Source: Actinomycetes bacterium (GTDB taxonomy: Bacteria > Actinomycetota > Actinomycetes > S36-B12). From it: a stretch of 36,135 nt of DNA. The notes under the pieces were generated by a model. The model searched no databases and was not told where the DNA came from. It worked only from the letters and a program-made list of their open reading frames with translations. A program made the translations under genes and the position numbers. Numbering within the stretch: position 1 is the first letter of the stretch; the number at the start of each line of letters is the position of its first letter. The stretch is from NCBI GenBank assembly GCA_014190275.1, contig BJGE01000015.1:1-36135 (forward strand), written 5' to 3'. Shown here in pieces: positions 22,933-30,200 of the stretch.

Positions 22933-24219
22933 ATGCCGAAAGATTCCGGATCCAGCTCTAGTGCCCAATTGACGCGCCGCACCCTGCTCGGAGCCGTTGG
23001 CCTAAGCGCGGTCGGTATTGCATCTGCAACTGCCGCATCGGCTCACGAGCACCACGACGGGCGCGCCGGCTCAGGAAGGCCACGTTCAGGCCTTTCGTTC
23101 TACGGGCGCAACCAGGCCGGTATCGCTACCGCGCCCCAAGCGCACCTCCAGTTCGCGGCAGTCGATACCAAGGTCACCTCACGCTCGGCCCTCATCAAGT
23201 TGATGCGGGACCTGACCTTGGCCGCAGCCGCGCTGACCGCGGCGCTGCCGGTTGGGCAAACCGGCGCGGTAAACGGCCCGCCAGATTTGGCTCCGGAAGA
23301 CTCCGGCGAGGCGTTGGATCTCCCCGCCGCCGGACTAACCATAACCTTTGGCTTTGGTCCCGCGCTCTTTTCCAGTCCCGGCAAAGGCGACCGATTCGGA
23401 CTCGCGGATAGACAACCGCCCGGGCTACGACAATTTCCAAGTTTTAAGGGTGATGCGCTGGTAGCCGGGCGGATAGGTGGCGATATCTGCATTCAAGCCT
23501 GCGCTGATGATGCCCAGATCGCGATGCACGCGGTGCGGAACCTGATGCGAGTGGCCGGTAGCAGGGCGCGGGTGCGTTGGACTCAAACTGGATTCAATCG
23601 GGCCGCTGCCCTCCAACAGGTCACGACCACCCCGCGCAATCTCTTTGGTTTCCGCGATGGCACCAACAACATTATTACCAGTGACCAAGCCGCAATGGAC
23701 GAATTCGTCTGGGCCAAGGCAGCCGATGGTGCATCGTGGATGGTCGGCGGAAGTTATCTAGCGGTGCGGCAAATCCGGATGCTAATCAAGGATTGGGATG
23801 ACTCGGTTTTAGAAGAACAGGAGGATGTCTTCGGCCGTAAGAAATCAACCGGTGCGCCACTTTCAGGGGGTATCGAATTCACCAAGCCGGATTTCGCAAA
23901 GCTGGCCCCGAGTGGCAAACCAGTCATTGACCCAAAGTCCCACGTGGCCCTTGCTCATCCTGAGCAAAATGGCGGAGTCCGCATTCTGCGGCGGGCATTT
24001 AATTACGCCAACTCCGACGACGCCAAAGGTGCAGCGGATGTCGGCCTCTTCTTCATGTCCTATCAGCGTGATCTAGATCGTCAGTTCGTCGCCCTGCAAC
24101 GTCAACTTAGTGAAAATGATCTCCTCAATGAATATATCCAGCACACCGCGAGCGCAGCGTTCGCGACTCCCCCGGGCACCACCCCCGGCGGGTATATCGG
24201 CGAGACGCTCCTTGCGTAG
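22933..24219 (+). CDS. Tat-exported DyP-type heme peroxidase (EfeB-like)
   Basis: This is a 428-residue protein. The N terminus has a twin-arginine signal (TRRTLLGAVGLSAVGIASA, followed by an ASA-H cleavage site near residue 37), so it is exported folded with heme. The DyP distal motif GFRDGTNN places the catalytic Asp at residue 242, and SHVALAHPEQNGGVRILRR holds the likely proximal heme His near residue 337. YQRDLDRQFVALQRQL is the conserved C-terminal segment. EfeB enzymes in EfeUOB systems act in iron uptake; efeU and efeO are not adjacent here. Translation may be controlled by the upstream hairpin. Confidence 0.93.
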   Translation: MPKDSGSSSSAQLTRRTLLGAVGLSAVGIASATAASAHEHHDGRAGSGRPRSGLSFYGRNQAGIATAPQAHLQFAAVDTKVTSRSALIKLMRDLTLAAAALTAALPVGQTGAVNGPPDLAPEDSGEALDLPAAGLTITFGFGPALFSSPGKGDRFGLADRQPPGLRQFPSFKGDALVAGRIGGDICIQACADDAQIAMHAVRNLMRVAGSRARVRWTQTGFNRAAALQQVTTTPRNLFGFRDGTNNIITSDQAAMDEFVWAKAADGASWMVGGSYLAVRQIRMLIKDWDDSVLEEQEDVFGRKKSTGAPLSGGIEFTKPDFAKLAPSGKPVIDPKSHVALAHPEQNGGVRILRRAFNYANSDDAKGAADVGLFFMSYQRDLDRQFVALQRQLSENDLLNEYIQHTASAAFATPPGTTPGGYIGETLLA

Positions 24220-24236
24220 CAAGGGCGTAGGTCACG

Positions 24237-24242
24237 TAGAGT
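24237..24242 (+). promoter_or_regulatory. -10 element TAGAGT of a leaderless promoter
   Basis: TAGAGT, 6 nt (GCGCAT), then GTG 24249. TTGCGT at 24212-24217, inside the end of the peroxidase gene, is a possible -35 with a 19-bp spacer. Confidence 0.6.
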
Positions 24243-24248
24243 GCGCAT

Positions 24249-25118
24249 GTGCCAGCAACTAACTCACCAGCACCGGTTCCGTCGGCAGGCAATGGCAAAG
24301 CCCTCCTTGCTGCTCTCGGCCTGGGCCGAATGGGTACTGCCATTGCCAACAGGCTTGCCGGTTCGGGATTTGAGGTGACTAGGTGGAACCGCGATGGCAA
24401 CCTAGATTCCGCTGCAAAGACACGGCTCGCCGAGGCTCTCGCGGGCGCATCAGTGGTGGTGATGAGCCTGTATGACGGTAGAGCCTGCATTGAGGTTAGC
24501 GAACTAGTGCAACCGCAGTTGGCACCCGATGCCCTGGTGATAAACACCAGCACCATTGCTCCCAGCGAGGCAAAACTACTTGACTCCTTCTTCACCTCGA
24601 ACAAGATTATTTACGCACAAGCCCCGGTGATGGGCTCGGTGCCGGCCATCAACACCGGCACGGCAACTGTCATCCTCGGGGGTGCCCCAACTGCCATTGA
24701 CCGGGCCCGGCCGGTCCTTGCTGCTTTTTCACAGGCCCAGCTTGAATTTGACAGCGCGGAGGCGGCAGCAGCCGCCAAATTGGTCTCAAATCATGCCCTG
24801 GCCGAAGTGCTGCTGGCGATTCGGCAGGCGCTGGTGGTCAGCGGGCAACTGGGTTTGCCGATCGATCGCATTTTGGATGTCTTGGAGCTCGGACCGCTGG
24901 CGCCAATCGTTAAGGGCAAGCGCGCCCGGCTCGAGGGCCAAAACGAGTTTTCCGCCGCCGACGCAACCCTGGCCGGGCTGATCAAGGATCTGGAGCTGGC
25001 CGCCGAAGTTAGCCCAGCGGCCGCGGCGGCCAATTTGAAGTTGCAGCAGCTCGTGCGTGAATTGCGCATCGACCCCGGTGCCGATATCGCCGAGTTGCCC
25101 CGCAGCGCTATCTGCTAA
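24249..25118 (+). CDS. NAD(P)-dependent beta-hydroxyacid dehydrogenase / imine-reductase-like protein
   Basis: The 289-residue protein has an N-terminal Rossmann domain with ALGLGRMGTAIANRLAGSG, then VTRWNRDG, which favours NADP. The beta-hydroxyacid dehydrogenase landmarks follow: QAPVMGSVPAINTGTATVI as the substrate-binding loop (normally APVSGG), and AKLVSNHALAE, which has the catalytic Lys and Asn at the expected 4-residue spacing. The C-terminal half is helical, as in the family's dimerisation domain. Changes in the substrate loop make the exact substrate unclear (3-hydroxyisobutyrate, glyoxylate or imine). GTG 24249 is set by the leaderless promoter. Confidence 0.8.
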   Translation: MPATNSPAPVPSAGNGKALLAALGLGRMGTAIANRLAGSGFEVTRWNRDGNLDSAAKTRLAEALAGASVVVMSLYDGRACIEVSELVQPQLAPDALVINTSTIAPSEAKLLDSFFTSNKIIYAQAPVMGSVPAINTGTATVILGGAPTAIDRARPVLAAFSQAQLEFDSAEAAAAAKLVSNHALAEVLLAIRQALVVSGQLGLPIDRILDVLELGPLAPIVKGKRARLEGQNEFSAADATLAGLIKDLELAAEVSPAAAAANLKLQQLVRELRIDPGADIAELPRSAIC

Positions 25119-25139
25119 GCCGCCCGGATCGAAGCCGCG

Positions 25140-25150
25140 AAAAATAAAAA
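25140..25150 (-). terminator. T-rich terminator of rnpB
   Basis: On the minus strand the closing P1 arm of RNase P RNA is followed directly by TTTTTATTTTT. Confidence 0.8.
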
Positions 25151-25533
25151 GGGACGAGTTGGCCTATAAGCCGGATCCTGTTCCTCAGCCGCCTTTCGGT
25201 GACCAATTCGGTGATCATCCATCTGCGACTGCCGTTACCGGCAGCCTGGTGCGGTCTACCTGCAGACATTGAACGGGCCGCTCGTCTGCACAGGCCTTGC
25301 GGCCCTCTTGACCTTGCTCCAGGTGGGGTTTACCAAGCCACATGGGTCACCCCATGTGCTGGTGGTCTCTTACACCACCGTTTCACCCTTACCAAGCTTG
25401 CGCCTGGCGGTCTGTTTTCTGTGGCACTTTCCCGCGGGTTGCCCCGGGTGGGCGTTACCCACCACCTTGCCCTAAGGAGTCCGGACTTTCCTCGACGTGC
25501 TTGCGCACGCCGCGATCACCCGGCCAACTCGTC
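25151..25533 (-). ncRNA. rnpB: RNase P RNA, bacterial type A
   Basis: It is the catalytic RNA that cuts the 5' leader from pre-tRNAs. On the minus strand the conserved core GAGGAAAGTCCGGACTCC lies about 50 nt from the 5' end, and the 3' end carries the family's closing segment GGCTTATAGGCCAACTCGTC. P1 forms 12 perfect pairs between 25533-25522 (GACGAGTTGGCC) and 25164-25153 (GGCCAACTCGTC). The 5' end at 25533 is set both by P1 and by a TACGCT element 6 nt upstream. A T-rich tract ends the gene. Length is about 383 nt. Confidence 0.95.
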
Positions 25534-25539
25534 GGCCTA

Positions 25540-25545
25540 AGCGTA
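25540..25545 (-). promoter_or_regulatory. -10 element TACGCT of the rnpB promoter
   Basis: TACGCT, then 6 nt (TAGGCC), then the first paired base of P1. This independently calibrates the -10 to start distance used for the protein genes. TTCAAT 18 bp upstream is a possible -35. Confidence 0.7.
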
Positions 25546-25554
25546 CGCGATCGG

Positions 25555-25959
25555 CTAGCCGAGATTGAAGGTCTTGGTGGTTTGGTCGGTAACACCAGGG
25601 AACGTGACCTGAGCCTTGGTGAAAACCTTGGTGCCCTTGACGGTCTTGGGGTTAGCGAGGGTCACCTTGACCTGGTACCGGTGAAAGAGGCCCGCCACGC
25701 AGGTGGGCTCACAGTCGTTGTAGGAGTAAACCCCGGTGCCCTTGGCGGTATTGGCGTTCCAGGTGGTCCATTTCAGGGTCTCCAGCGCCGTGTTCGCATC
25801 AGCGCAGGCCAAAATAATGCCGGTCGGCTTCGCTGACACCTCGCCACAGTTGCTGACTTTCACCTTGCCCCCGGTGGCGGCCTGGGCGACCGCGGGCATG
25901 GCTACCCCAAGGCCTAGTAGCAACACGCCACTGGAAGTGGTGGCAAGCAGTCGATGCAT
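25555..25959 (-). CDS. Secreted four-cysteine protein of unknown function
   Basis: The 134-residue protein has a Sec signal peptide (residues 1-27, cleavage at AQA-AT) and a small extracytoplasmic domain. Four Cys in KVSNCGEV, IILACADA, and NDCEPTCVAG could form two disulfides. LKWTTWNANTAKGTG and FHRYQVKVTLANPKTV suggest a beta-sandwich. I have seen the layout in secreted actinobacterial proteins without assigned function. GAGGAAA, 6 nt before ATG, gives a clear start. The stop is 10 nt before the rnpB -10 element. Confidence 0.75.
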   Translation of the reverse strand: MHRLLATTSSGVLLLGLGVAMPAVAQAATGGKVKVSNCGEVSAKPTGIILACADANTALETLKWTTWNANTAKGTGVYSYNDCEPTCVAGLFHRYQVKVTLANPKTVKGTKVFTKAQVTFPGVTDQTTKTFNLG

Positions 25960-26042
25960 TTTGATTTTCCTCGCCTGTAGGTTGCCGGATCTAAGTCGTC
26001 TTCACTGACCGATTCGATGTTCGAGGATTCAACTCGGTTCCA

Positions 26043-26450
26043 TCAACTCGGGCACACTTGCGCACGTAATTGCTCAGGCACCACGGGCAGCCCGTCGGGG
26101 TTGCCGGCCACGTTCTCGCAGACGGTCTCCGGAGCCATCAAGACCAACATGTCGGCATCGCGTCGAAACAAAAATGGGTCTGAAGTCGGCCCGCTGGGTG
26201 AGCCGCTGATGGTGGCCACCAGATAAGTCCAGGAGTCAGCGCATACCGCTAGATCAACCGAATCCATTACCAGCCCAGACTCCGAAACGATGTGTCCAAT
26301 TTCGTCAAGGGCCCCCGAAAGCTCGCAGCTGCTATCGACAGCTGGGGCCGAACAGGCTCCCACTAGTGCTGCCGCACCGAGCACCAACACGGCTTTCATG
26401 ATCACGGCGGTCCGCAAATGTGGGGCCCACCCCTTTGCTAACGTCACCAT
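26043..26450 (-). CDS. Small lipoprotein of unknown function
   Basis: The frame encodes a lipobox, LVGAC, after a hydrophobic segment (MKAVLVLGAAA), then a mature part of about 100 residues with several Cys (DSSCELS, AVCADSW, ETVCENV, QVCPS at the end). It is probably anchored outside the membrane. Two starts are possible. ATG 26450 is chosen because CACAAT lies exactly 6 nt upstream, giving a 135-residue protein with a 19-residue basic n-region. ATG 26399 gives a more compact signal of 118 residues in total but has neither Shine-Dalgarno nor promoter. With the first start the gene abuts yaaA head to head. Confidence 0.7.
   Translation of the reverse strand: MVTLAKGWAPHLRTAVIMKAVLVLGAAALVGACSAPAVDSSCELSGALDEIGHIVSESGLVMDSVDLAVCADSWTYLVATISGSPSGPTSDPFLFRRDADMLVLMAPETVCENVAGNPDGLPVVPEQLRAQVCPS
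26439..26444 (+). promoter_or_regulatory. -10 element TAACGT of a leaderless promoter (yaaA)
   Basis: TAACGT, 6 nt (CACCAT), then GTG 26451. The element lies inside the first codons of the divergent lipoprotein gene. Confidence 0.6.
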
Positions 26451-27230
26451 GTGCTCATTGTGCTCCCACCAAGTGAAGGAAAGACAACTCCGGCCTTTGG
26501 CCGACCGGTGGTCGCGTCGGCTTTGTCCTTCCCGCAATTGACACCGGCCCGGGCCGAAGTCCTAAAAGACCTGACGACGCTGTGCGCCAAGGAGCCACGT
26601 CAGGCCGCGAAAGTACTCGGCCTAGGCCCCACCCAACAAGACGTGGTTCACCTCAATGCGCGGCTGACCAAGGCACCCGCCGGGCCGGCGATCGAGGTTT
26701 ACACCGGCGTGCTCTATGACGCACTTGACGTCACAACCATGACGGGTGTCCAGCGCCGCCGACTAGACCAGCGCGTGGTGATCGCATCGGCACTATTTGG
26801 GTTCCTTCGGCCAAACGATCTGATCCCGGCATACCGGTTAAGTGGCGATGTGAGCCTGCCGAAGGTCGGCAACCTTGCTAAGTATTGGCGCGGGTTGCTC
26901 AGTGCCGCCCTCGACGAATTGCCCGGGGTAATCCTCGACCTGCGCTCGGGCACCTATGTGGCACTGGGGCCCATCCCGGCCGCGGCGGCCGGGCGCGCAG
27001 TGACCGGACGCATCCTGCTGGAACGTGGTCGAAAGAGATCGGTGGTGAGCCACCACAACAAAGCCACCAAGGGGCACCTGGTCCGCGCCCTGATGCAATC
27101 TGGATCGGCGCCTAAGACGATCAATTCGCTAATCGCTGCGATCACCGAGGTGGGCTTTCACTGTGAACTAATCGAATCCACCAAGGCCGAGCGCGCGGCT
27201 ACTTTGGACATCATCGTCCGCGAGGTTTGA
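26451..27230 (+). CDS. yaaA: Peroxide stress protein YaaA (DUF328/UPF0246)
   Basis: The 259-residue protein starts with the family signature LIVLPPSEGKT and has YTGVLYDALD, LFGFLRPNDLIPAYRLSG, and a C-terminal RSVVSHHNKATKGHLVRALM region. In Escherichia coli YaaA lowers free intracellular iron during hydrogen peroxide stress and has a DNA-binding fold. The cytoplasmic role here is inferred. GTG 26451 gives exactly the conserved N terminus, and the leaderless promoter agrees with it. The gene ends 20 nt before the convergent RNase H gene. Confidence 0.92.
   Translation: MLIVLPPSEGKTTPAFGRPVVASALSFPQLTPARAEVLKDLTTLCAKEPRQAAKVLGLGPTQQDVVHLNARLTKAPAGPAIEVYTGVLYDALDVTTMTGVQRRRLDQRVVIASALFGFLRPNDLIPAYRLSGDVSLPKVGNLAKYWRGLLSAALDELPGVILDLRSGTYVALGPIPAAAAGRAVTGRILLERGRKRSVVSHHNKATKGHLVRALMQSGSAPKTINSLIAAITEVGFHCELIESTKAERAATLDIIVREV
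26457..26462 (-). promoter_or_regulatory. Possible leaderless -10 element CACAAT (lipoprotein)
   Basis: CACAAT followed by 6 nt (GAGCAC) and ATG 26450 on the minus strand. It lies inside yaaA codons 3-4. Confidence 0.4.
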
Positions 27231-27250
27231 ACTGCTTATTCGGTAAGTGG

Positions 27251-28456
27251 CTAGGTACCTTCCGGTGAGCGCACCTGGCGCAGGTGAGCCGACTCGGAAA
27301 AACTAAACATCGAGGCGTTGCCATCCGGGAACCATGCCAAGGTGGTGATCGAACATGGCGAGAGTTCCATCCTAAATACGCTATCGAGCGCAGCTCCAAC
27401 CGCTATCCCTACCATGATCTTGATCGGTGTCACGTGCGCTATTACCGCCACCCGCTGGCCCTGATGGTTTTCAATGAGGCGGCGGCGGCCACGCTCAACT
27501 CTAAACTTGACTGCATCTAGTGACTCGCCACCAGGTGGTGCCACCGCGGTGGAGCGCAGCCAGTCCTCGACCAGCTCGGGCCAGCCGGCCTGCACCTGCG
27601 CGAACGTCAACCCATCCCACTGACCAAATGCGCACTCAGCAAAATCTGCTTCGGTTTCGATTTCCAGTCCCGTGGCCTTGGCAACCAATTGTGCGGTTTG
27701 CTGCGCCCGCAGCAAGGGCGAGGCAATTATCAAATCGAGTCCGCCGCGCTCGGCGAGCTCAGCTGCCAATGCCTGCGCCTGCAGGAGACCGATCGGAGCC
27801 AGCGGCAGATCTCGCCCACCCGGCCCGCTAAATCGCTTTTCCAGGCTGAAAGCAGTTGCCCCATGCCGGGCCAGCACGGTGATAGTTGGCGGCCCTTGAT
27901 CCGTCCAGCCCACCATGCGGTTAGCCGGCCGGGCTTTGTCCGCCACCACTTGCGAATGGGCTTCTTGGGCGTCGCCGGCGACGTCGCTGACATCAAGATC
28001 GGCCGCTAGAACCCCACCCAGCCGGACAATTTCGGTTGGTCCGCCCGCTATGGCGAGGTCGAGGACTTCATTTACCAAAGCATCGGCCGTCATATTTTGC
28101 GCCCGGGGCACCCACACATAAGTGACTTTGCCGGGCGGGTAAATATCTCTGGCCACAAGGGCGAGCTCCCGCATATCCGGGTGCTTGATCTTCCAGCGCC
28201 CCGACATCTGCTCAACGATCAATTTCGAGTCCAGACGCACTTCAATAGTTGCATCGGGGTCGAGCGCAAAGGCTGCCTCAAGCCCGCGTATGGCACCGCG
28301 ATACTCAGCAACGTTATTGGACGCGATACCGAGATACGCGGCAACCTCAGCAAGAATCTGGCCCGTAGCGGCATCTCGCACGACGGTCCCGAAGGCAGCC
28401 GGGCCGGGGTTGCCCCGCGAGCCACCATCGGCTTCAACAATAAGTGAGCGGGTCAT
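27251..28456 (-). CDS. Bifunctional RNase HI / histidine phosphatase (Rv2228c type)
   Basis: The 401-residue fusion has an N-terminal RNase HI domain (1-130) with active-site Asp10 (VEADGGSRGNPG), Glu51 (AEYRGAI), Asp76 (VRLDSKL) and Asp125 (MTADALV). A linker leads to a C-terminal histidine phosphatase domain (about 190-400) with Arg197-His198 in LARHGAT, SPLLRAQQTA, and a second His in VIAHVTPI. In mycobacteria the homologue removes RNA from hybrids and its phosphatase half acts as alpha-ribazole phosphatase. ATG 28456 is chosen because the RNase H fold begins there; 57 upstream codons run into the zinc-ribbon gene. It is third in the operon after NIF3 and the zinc-ribbon protein. Confidence 0.94.
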   Translation of the reverse strand: MTRSLIVEADGGSRGNPGPAAFGTVVRDAATGQILAEVAAYLGIASNNVAEYRGAIRGLEAAFALDPDATIEVRLDSKLIVEQMSGRWKIKHPDMRELALVARDIYPPGKVTYVWVPRAQNMTADALVNEVLDLAIAGGPTEIVRLGGVLAADLDVSDVAGDAQEAHSQVVADKARPANRMVGWTDQGPPTITVLARHGATAFSLEKRFSGPGGRDLPLAPIGLLQAQALAAELAERGGLDLIIASPLLRAQQTAQLVAKATGLEIETEADFAECAFGQWDGLTFAQVQAGWPELVEDWLRSTAVAPPGGESLDAVKFRVERGRRRLIENHQGQRVAVIAHVTPIKIMVGIAVGAALDSVFRMELSPCSITTLAWFPDGNASMFSFSESAHLRQVRSPEGT

Positions 28457-28469
28457 CGAACCGTGGAGC

Positions 28470-29213
28470 TCACAAGCCTGATTCGGGAGTGCGAATAAGG
28501 ATCCGGCGGCACTCCTCGCAGCGAAGCACCGCATTCGGCGCCGCATCCGCAAGCGCCGAGATCTCACTCGGCGGCAATTGCATGCGGCAGCCTTCACACT
28601 GGCCCCGGTAGAGGCGGGCGGCCCCACGTCCGTCTCGAGCCACTCGGATTTTCTCGTACAGTGCGAGTAAGTCCTCAGGTATTTCGGCTTCGATCCAGGC
28701 TCGCTCCGCGGCGGTGGCCTCGCGTTCGGCCAAGATTGCGGCCATCAGCACTTCGAGTGCTGAGGTCACCTCTACCTGTTCAACCTCTAGTATTTCGCGC
28801 TCACCGGTCAACTGCCGCACGGCCGCGAGTGCACCCTCTACGCGTTCCATTATCTCAAGTTCGATTTCTTCAAGTTCACCTTGTCGGCGGGCCAGCGAAC
28901 CAAGTTCATGCTGCAGGCTCTGCAATTGCTTTGGGTCATTGATGCTGCCCGAATCCAGTAGCTCCTGGTCACGCCTGGCGCGCTCCCGCACCTGGTCGAC
29001 ATCAGCGTCGGCGCGCGCTTGGTCAAGCCGCAGATCGCCGGCAATAGTTTCGGCCGCGGTGATTTCGTCACGCACCCTAATTAGCCTGGCGGTTAATTCG
29101 GCGAGGCGGGCGGCTTCAGGCAAGGTGCGTAACCGGTGGTCGATTTGCGCCAGGTGGGTATCACGGTCCTGTAATTCAAGTAACCGCAGTTGGAGAGCCG
29201 GTTCAGCGTTCAG
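28470..29213 (-). CDS. Coiled-coil zinc-ribbon protein (DUF164/CT398 family), probable CTG start
   Basis: The 247-residue protein is a long helical hairpin (about 15-180; Glu/Arg/Leu-rich heptads) followed by a zinc ribbon with Cys pairs CEGC and CEEC near residues 205-235. The family is widespread in actinobacteria beside RNase H/phosphatase and NIF3; its exact function is unsettled. The family start aligns with NAEPALQLRLLELQ. The best start is CTG 29213, which forms a CTGA overlap with the NIF3 stop and has AGGGAG 6 nt upstream. The only nearby ATG (29258) would overlap NIF3 by 49 bp and add 15 unconserved residues. Confidence 0.88.
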   Translation of the reverse strand: MNAEPALQLRLLELQDRDTHLAQIDHRLRTLPEAARLAELTARLIRVRDEITAAETIAGDLRLDQARADADVDQVRERARRDQELLDSGSINDPKQLQSLQHELGSLARRQGELEEIELEIMERVEGALAAVRQLTGEREILEVEQVEVTSALEVLMAAILAEREATAAERAWIEAEIPEDLLALYEKIRVARDGRGAARLYRGQCEGCRMQLPPSEISALADAAPNAVLRCEECRRILIRTPESGL

Positions 29214-30055
29214 TAGGTACTCCCTAGTGTTGGCGCCATCAGCACCCGCGAGGTCCATGGATCGGTTGGCAGCTTCGAGATGATGGTCTGAACGCTACTG
29301 CCCTGGCTGCCAAGGCCGCCGACCAGCGCACCCGCGGCCTGCTCCAGCCACGGCCATTCACCGGCCCAGTGGGAGATATCGATGAGGGCGCAGCCACCGT
29401 CGGCTAGATGCTCCAAGGCGCGATGGTGTCGCAGATCAGATGTGACGTAGACATCTGCCACCTGCGCAGCAGCCGCCAAGAAACCATCTCCGGCTCCCCC
29501 GCATACCGCGACGGTGCGGACCGGGGTCATCGGGTCACCGGCCACCCGCACCCCGTGCGCGGTTTGCGGTAGGGCGGTGGCCACCAGCTCGGCGAACTGC
29601 TCCAAGGTCAATGTCTCCGGTAACTCACCAACCCGCCCCGTGCCAGTATTCGGTTCCCCCTCGGTTGGCACCAGTGGACGCAAGTCAGTCATTGCTAATT
29701 TTTGCCCTAGGGCATCGGACACGCCAGGTGTTGCGTGATCAGCGTTGGTGTGCGCGCTAAACAGTGCGATGCCATGGCTGATTAGGGTTTGCACAATCTT
29801 GCCTTTGGCCGTTGTTGCTGCGACCGAGTGCACCCCGGCCAAGAAGAGCGGATGGTGGGTGACGATTAGGTCGACCTGGGCCAGTAAGGCTTCGTCGACC
29901 ACCTCCAGTACCGGGTCCACCGCAAACAGCACCTTTGCGACAGTGGCGTCTGGGTCACCACAAACCAACCCAACAGCGTCCCAGTCCGCGGCTAACTGGG
30001 GTGGATAGGCGAGCTCAAGGACCGACACCAGCTGGCCAAGAGTTGGTTGCGACAC
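29210..30055 (-). CDS. NIF3-family (DUF34) metal-binding protein
   Basis: The 281-residue protein has the two conserved halves of the family: WDAVGLVCGDP and LIVTHHPLFLAG near the N terminus (metal-binding His pair), SAHTNADHATPGVSDAL, and the C-terminal AVCGGAGDGFL, YVTSDLRHHRALEH, LIDISHWAGEWP. These bind two metals; the family was once labelled GTP cyclohydrolase 1 type 2, but its reaction is not firmly known. GTG 30055 is chosen because TAGCCT lies exactly 6 nt upstream. It is first in the operon NIF3 - zinc-ribbon protein - RNase H/phosphatase, the same order as Rv2230c-Rv2228c. Confidence 0.93.
   Translation of the reverse strand: MSQPTLGQLVSVLELAYPPQLAADWDAVGLVCGDPDATVAKVLFAVDPVLEVVDEALLAQVDLIVTHHPLFLAGVHSVAATTAKGKIVQTLISHGIALFSAHTNADHATPGVSDALGQKLAMTDLRPLVPTEGEPNTGTGRVGELPETLTLEQFAELVATALPQTAHGVRVAGDPMTPVRTVAVCGGAGDGFLAAAAQVADVYVTSDLRHHRALEHLADGGCALIDISHWAGEWPWLEQAAGALVGGLGSQGSSVQTIISKLPTDPWTSRVLMAPTLGSTY
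29220..29225 (-). promoter_or_regulatory. Shine-Dalgarno AGGGAG supporting a CTG start
   Basis: On the minus strand AGGGAG is followed by TACCTA and then CTG 29213. It is the only good ribosome binding site near the start of the zinc-ribbon gene. Confidence 0.55.
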
Positions 30056-30061
30056 ACCCTC

Positions 30062-30067
30062 AGGCTA
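30062..30067 (-). promoter_or_regulatory. -10 element TAGCCT of a leaderless promoter (NIF3 operon)
   Basis: TAGCCT, 6 nt (GAGGGT), then GTG 30055 on the minus strand. Confidence 0.65.
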
Positions 30068-30098
30068 CCCGCACCGGGTACTTGCGCGCACCCATCGG

Positions 30099-30104
30099 TA
30101 GCCT
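30099..30104 (+). promoter_or_regulatory. -10 element TAGCCT of the tRNA-Val promoter
   Basis: TAGCCT, 6 nt (CACCCC), then the first base of the mature tRNA at 30111. Transcription would start almost at the mature 5' end. Confidence 0.6.
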
Positions 30105-30110
30105 CACCCC

Positions 30111-30186
30111 GGGCCCATAGCTCAGTTGGTAGAGCGCCTCGTTTACACCGAGGATGTCGTCGGTTCGAGTCCGGCTGGGCCCACCA
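30111..30186 (+). tRNA. tRNA-Val (anticodon UAC)
   Basis: A complete cloverleaf is present: acceptor GGGCCCA (30111-30117) pairs with TGGGCCC (30176-30182), D loop with AGTTGGT, anticodon stem CCTCG/CGAGG (30137-30141 and 30149-30153), anticodon TAC at 30144-30146, GGTTCGAGTCC T arm, discriminator A, and an encoded CCA (30184-30186). It reads GUA-type valine codons. The convergent AhpE gene ends 14 nt downstream. Confidence 0.97.
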
Positions 30187-30200
30187 AAGCCACCGCCCGC

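Noticed and set aside
25199-25836. Plus-strand frames of 113 and 164 codons across the rnpB region.
   Set aside because: They run antisense to conserved RNase P RNA and into the secreted-protein gene; no family resemblance or ribosome binding site.
28457-28627. 57-codon upstream extension of the RNase H/phosphatase frame.
   Set aside because: It lies within the zinc-ribbon coding sequence and is Arg-rich with no family match; RNase H begins at ATG 28456.
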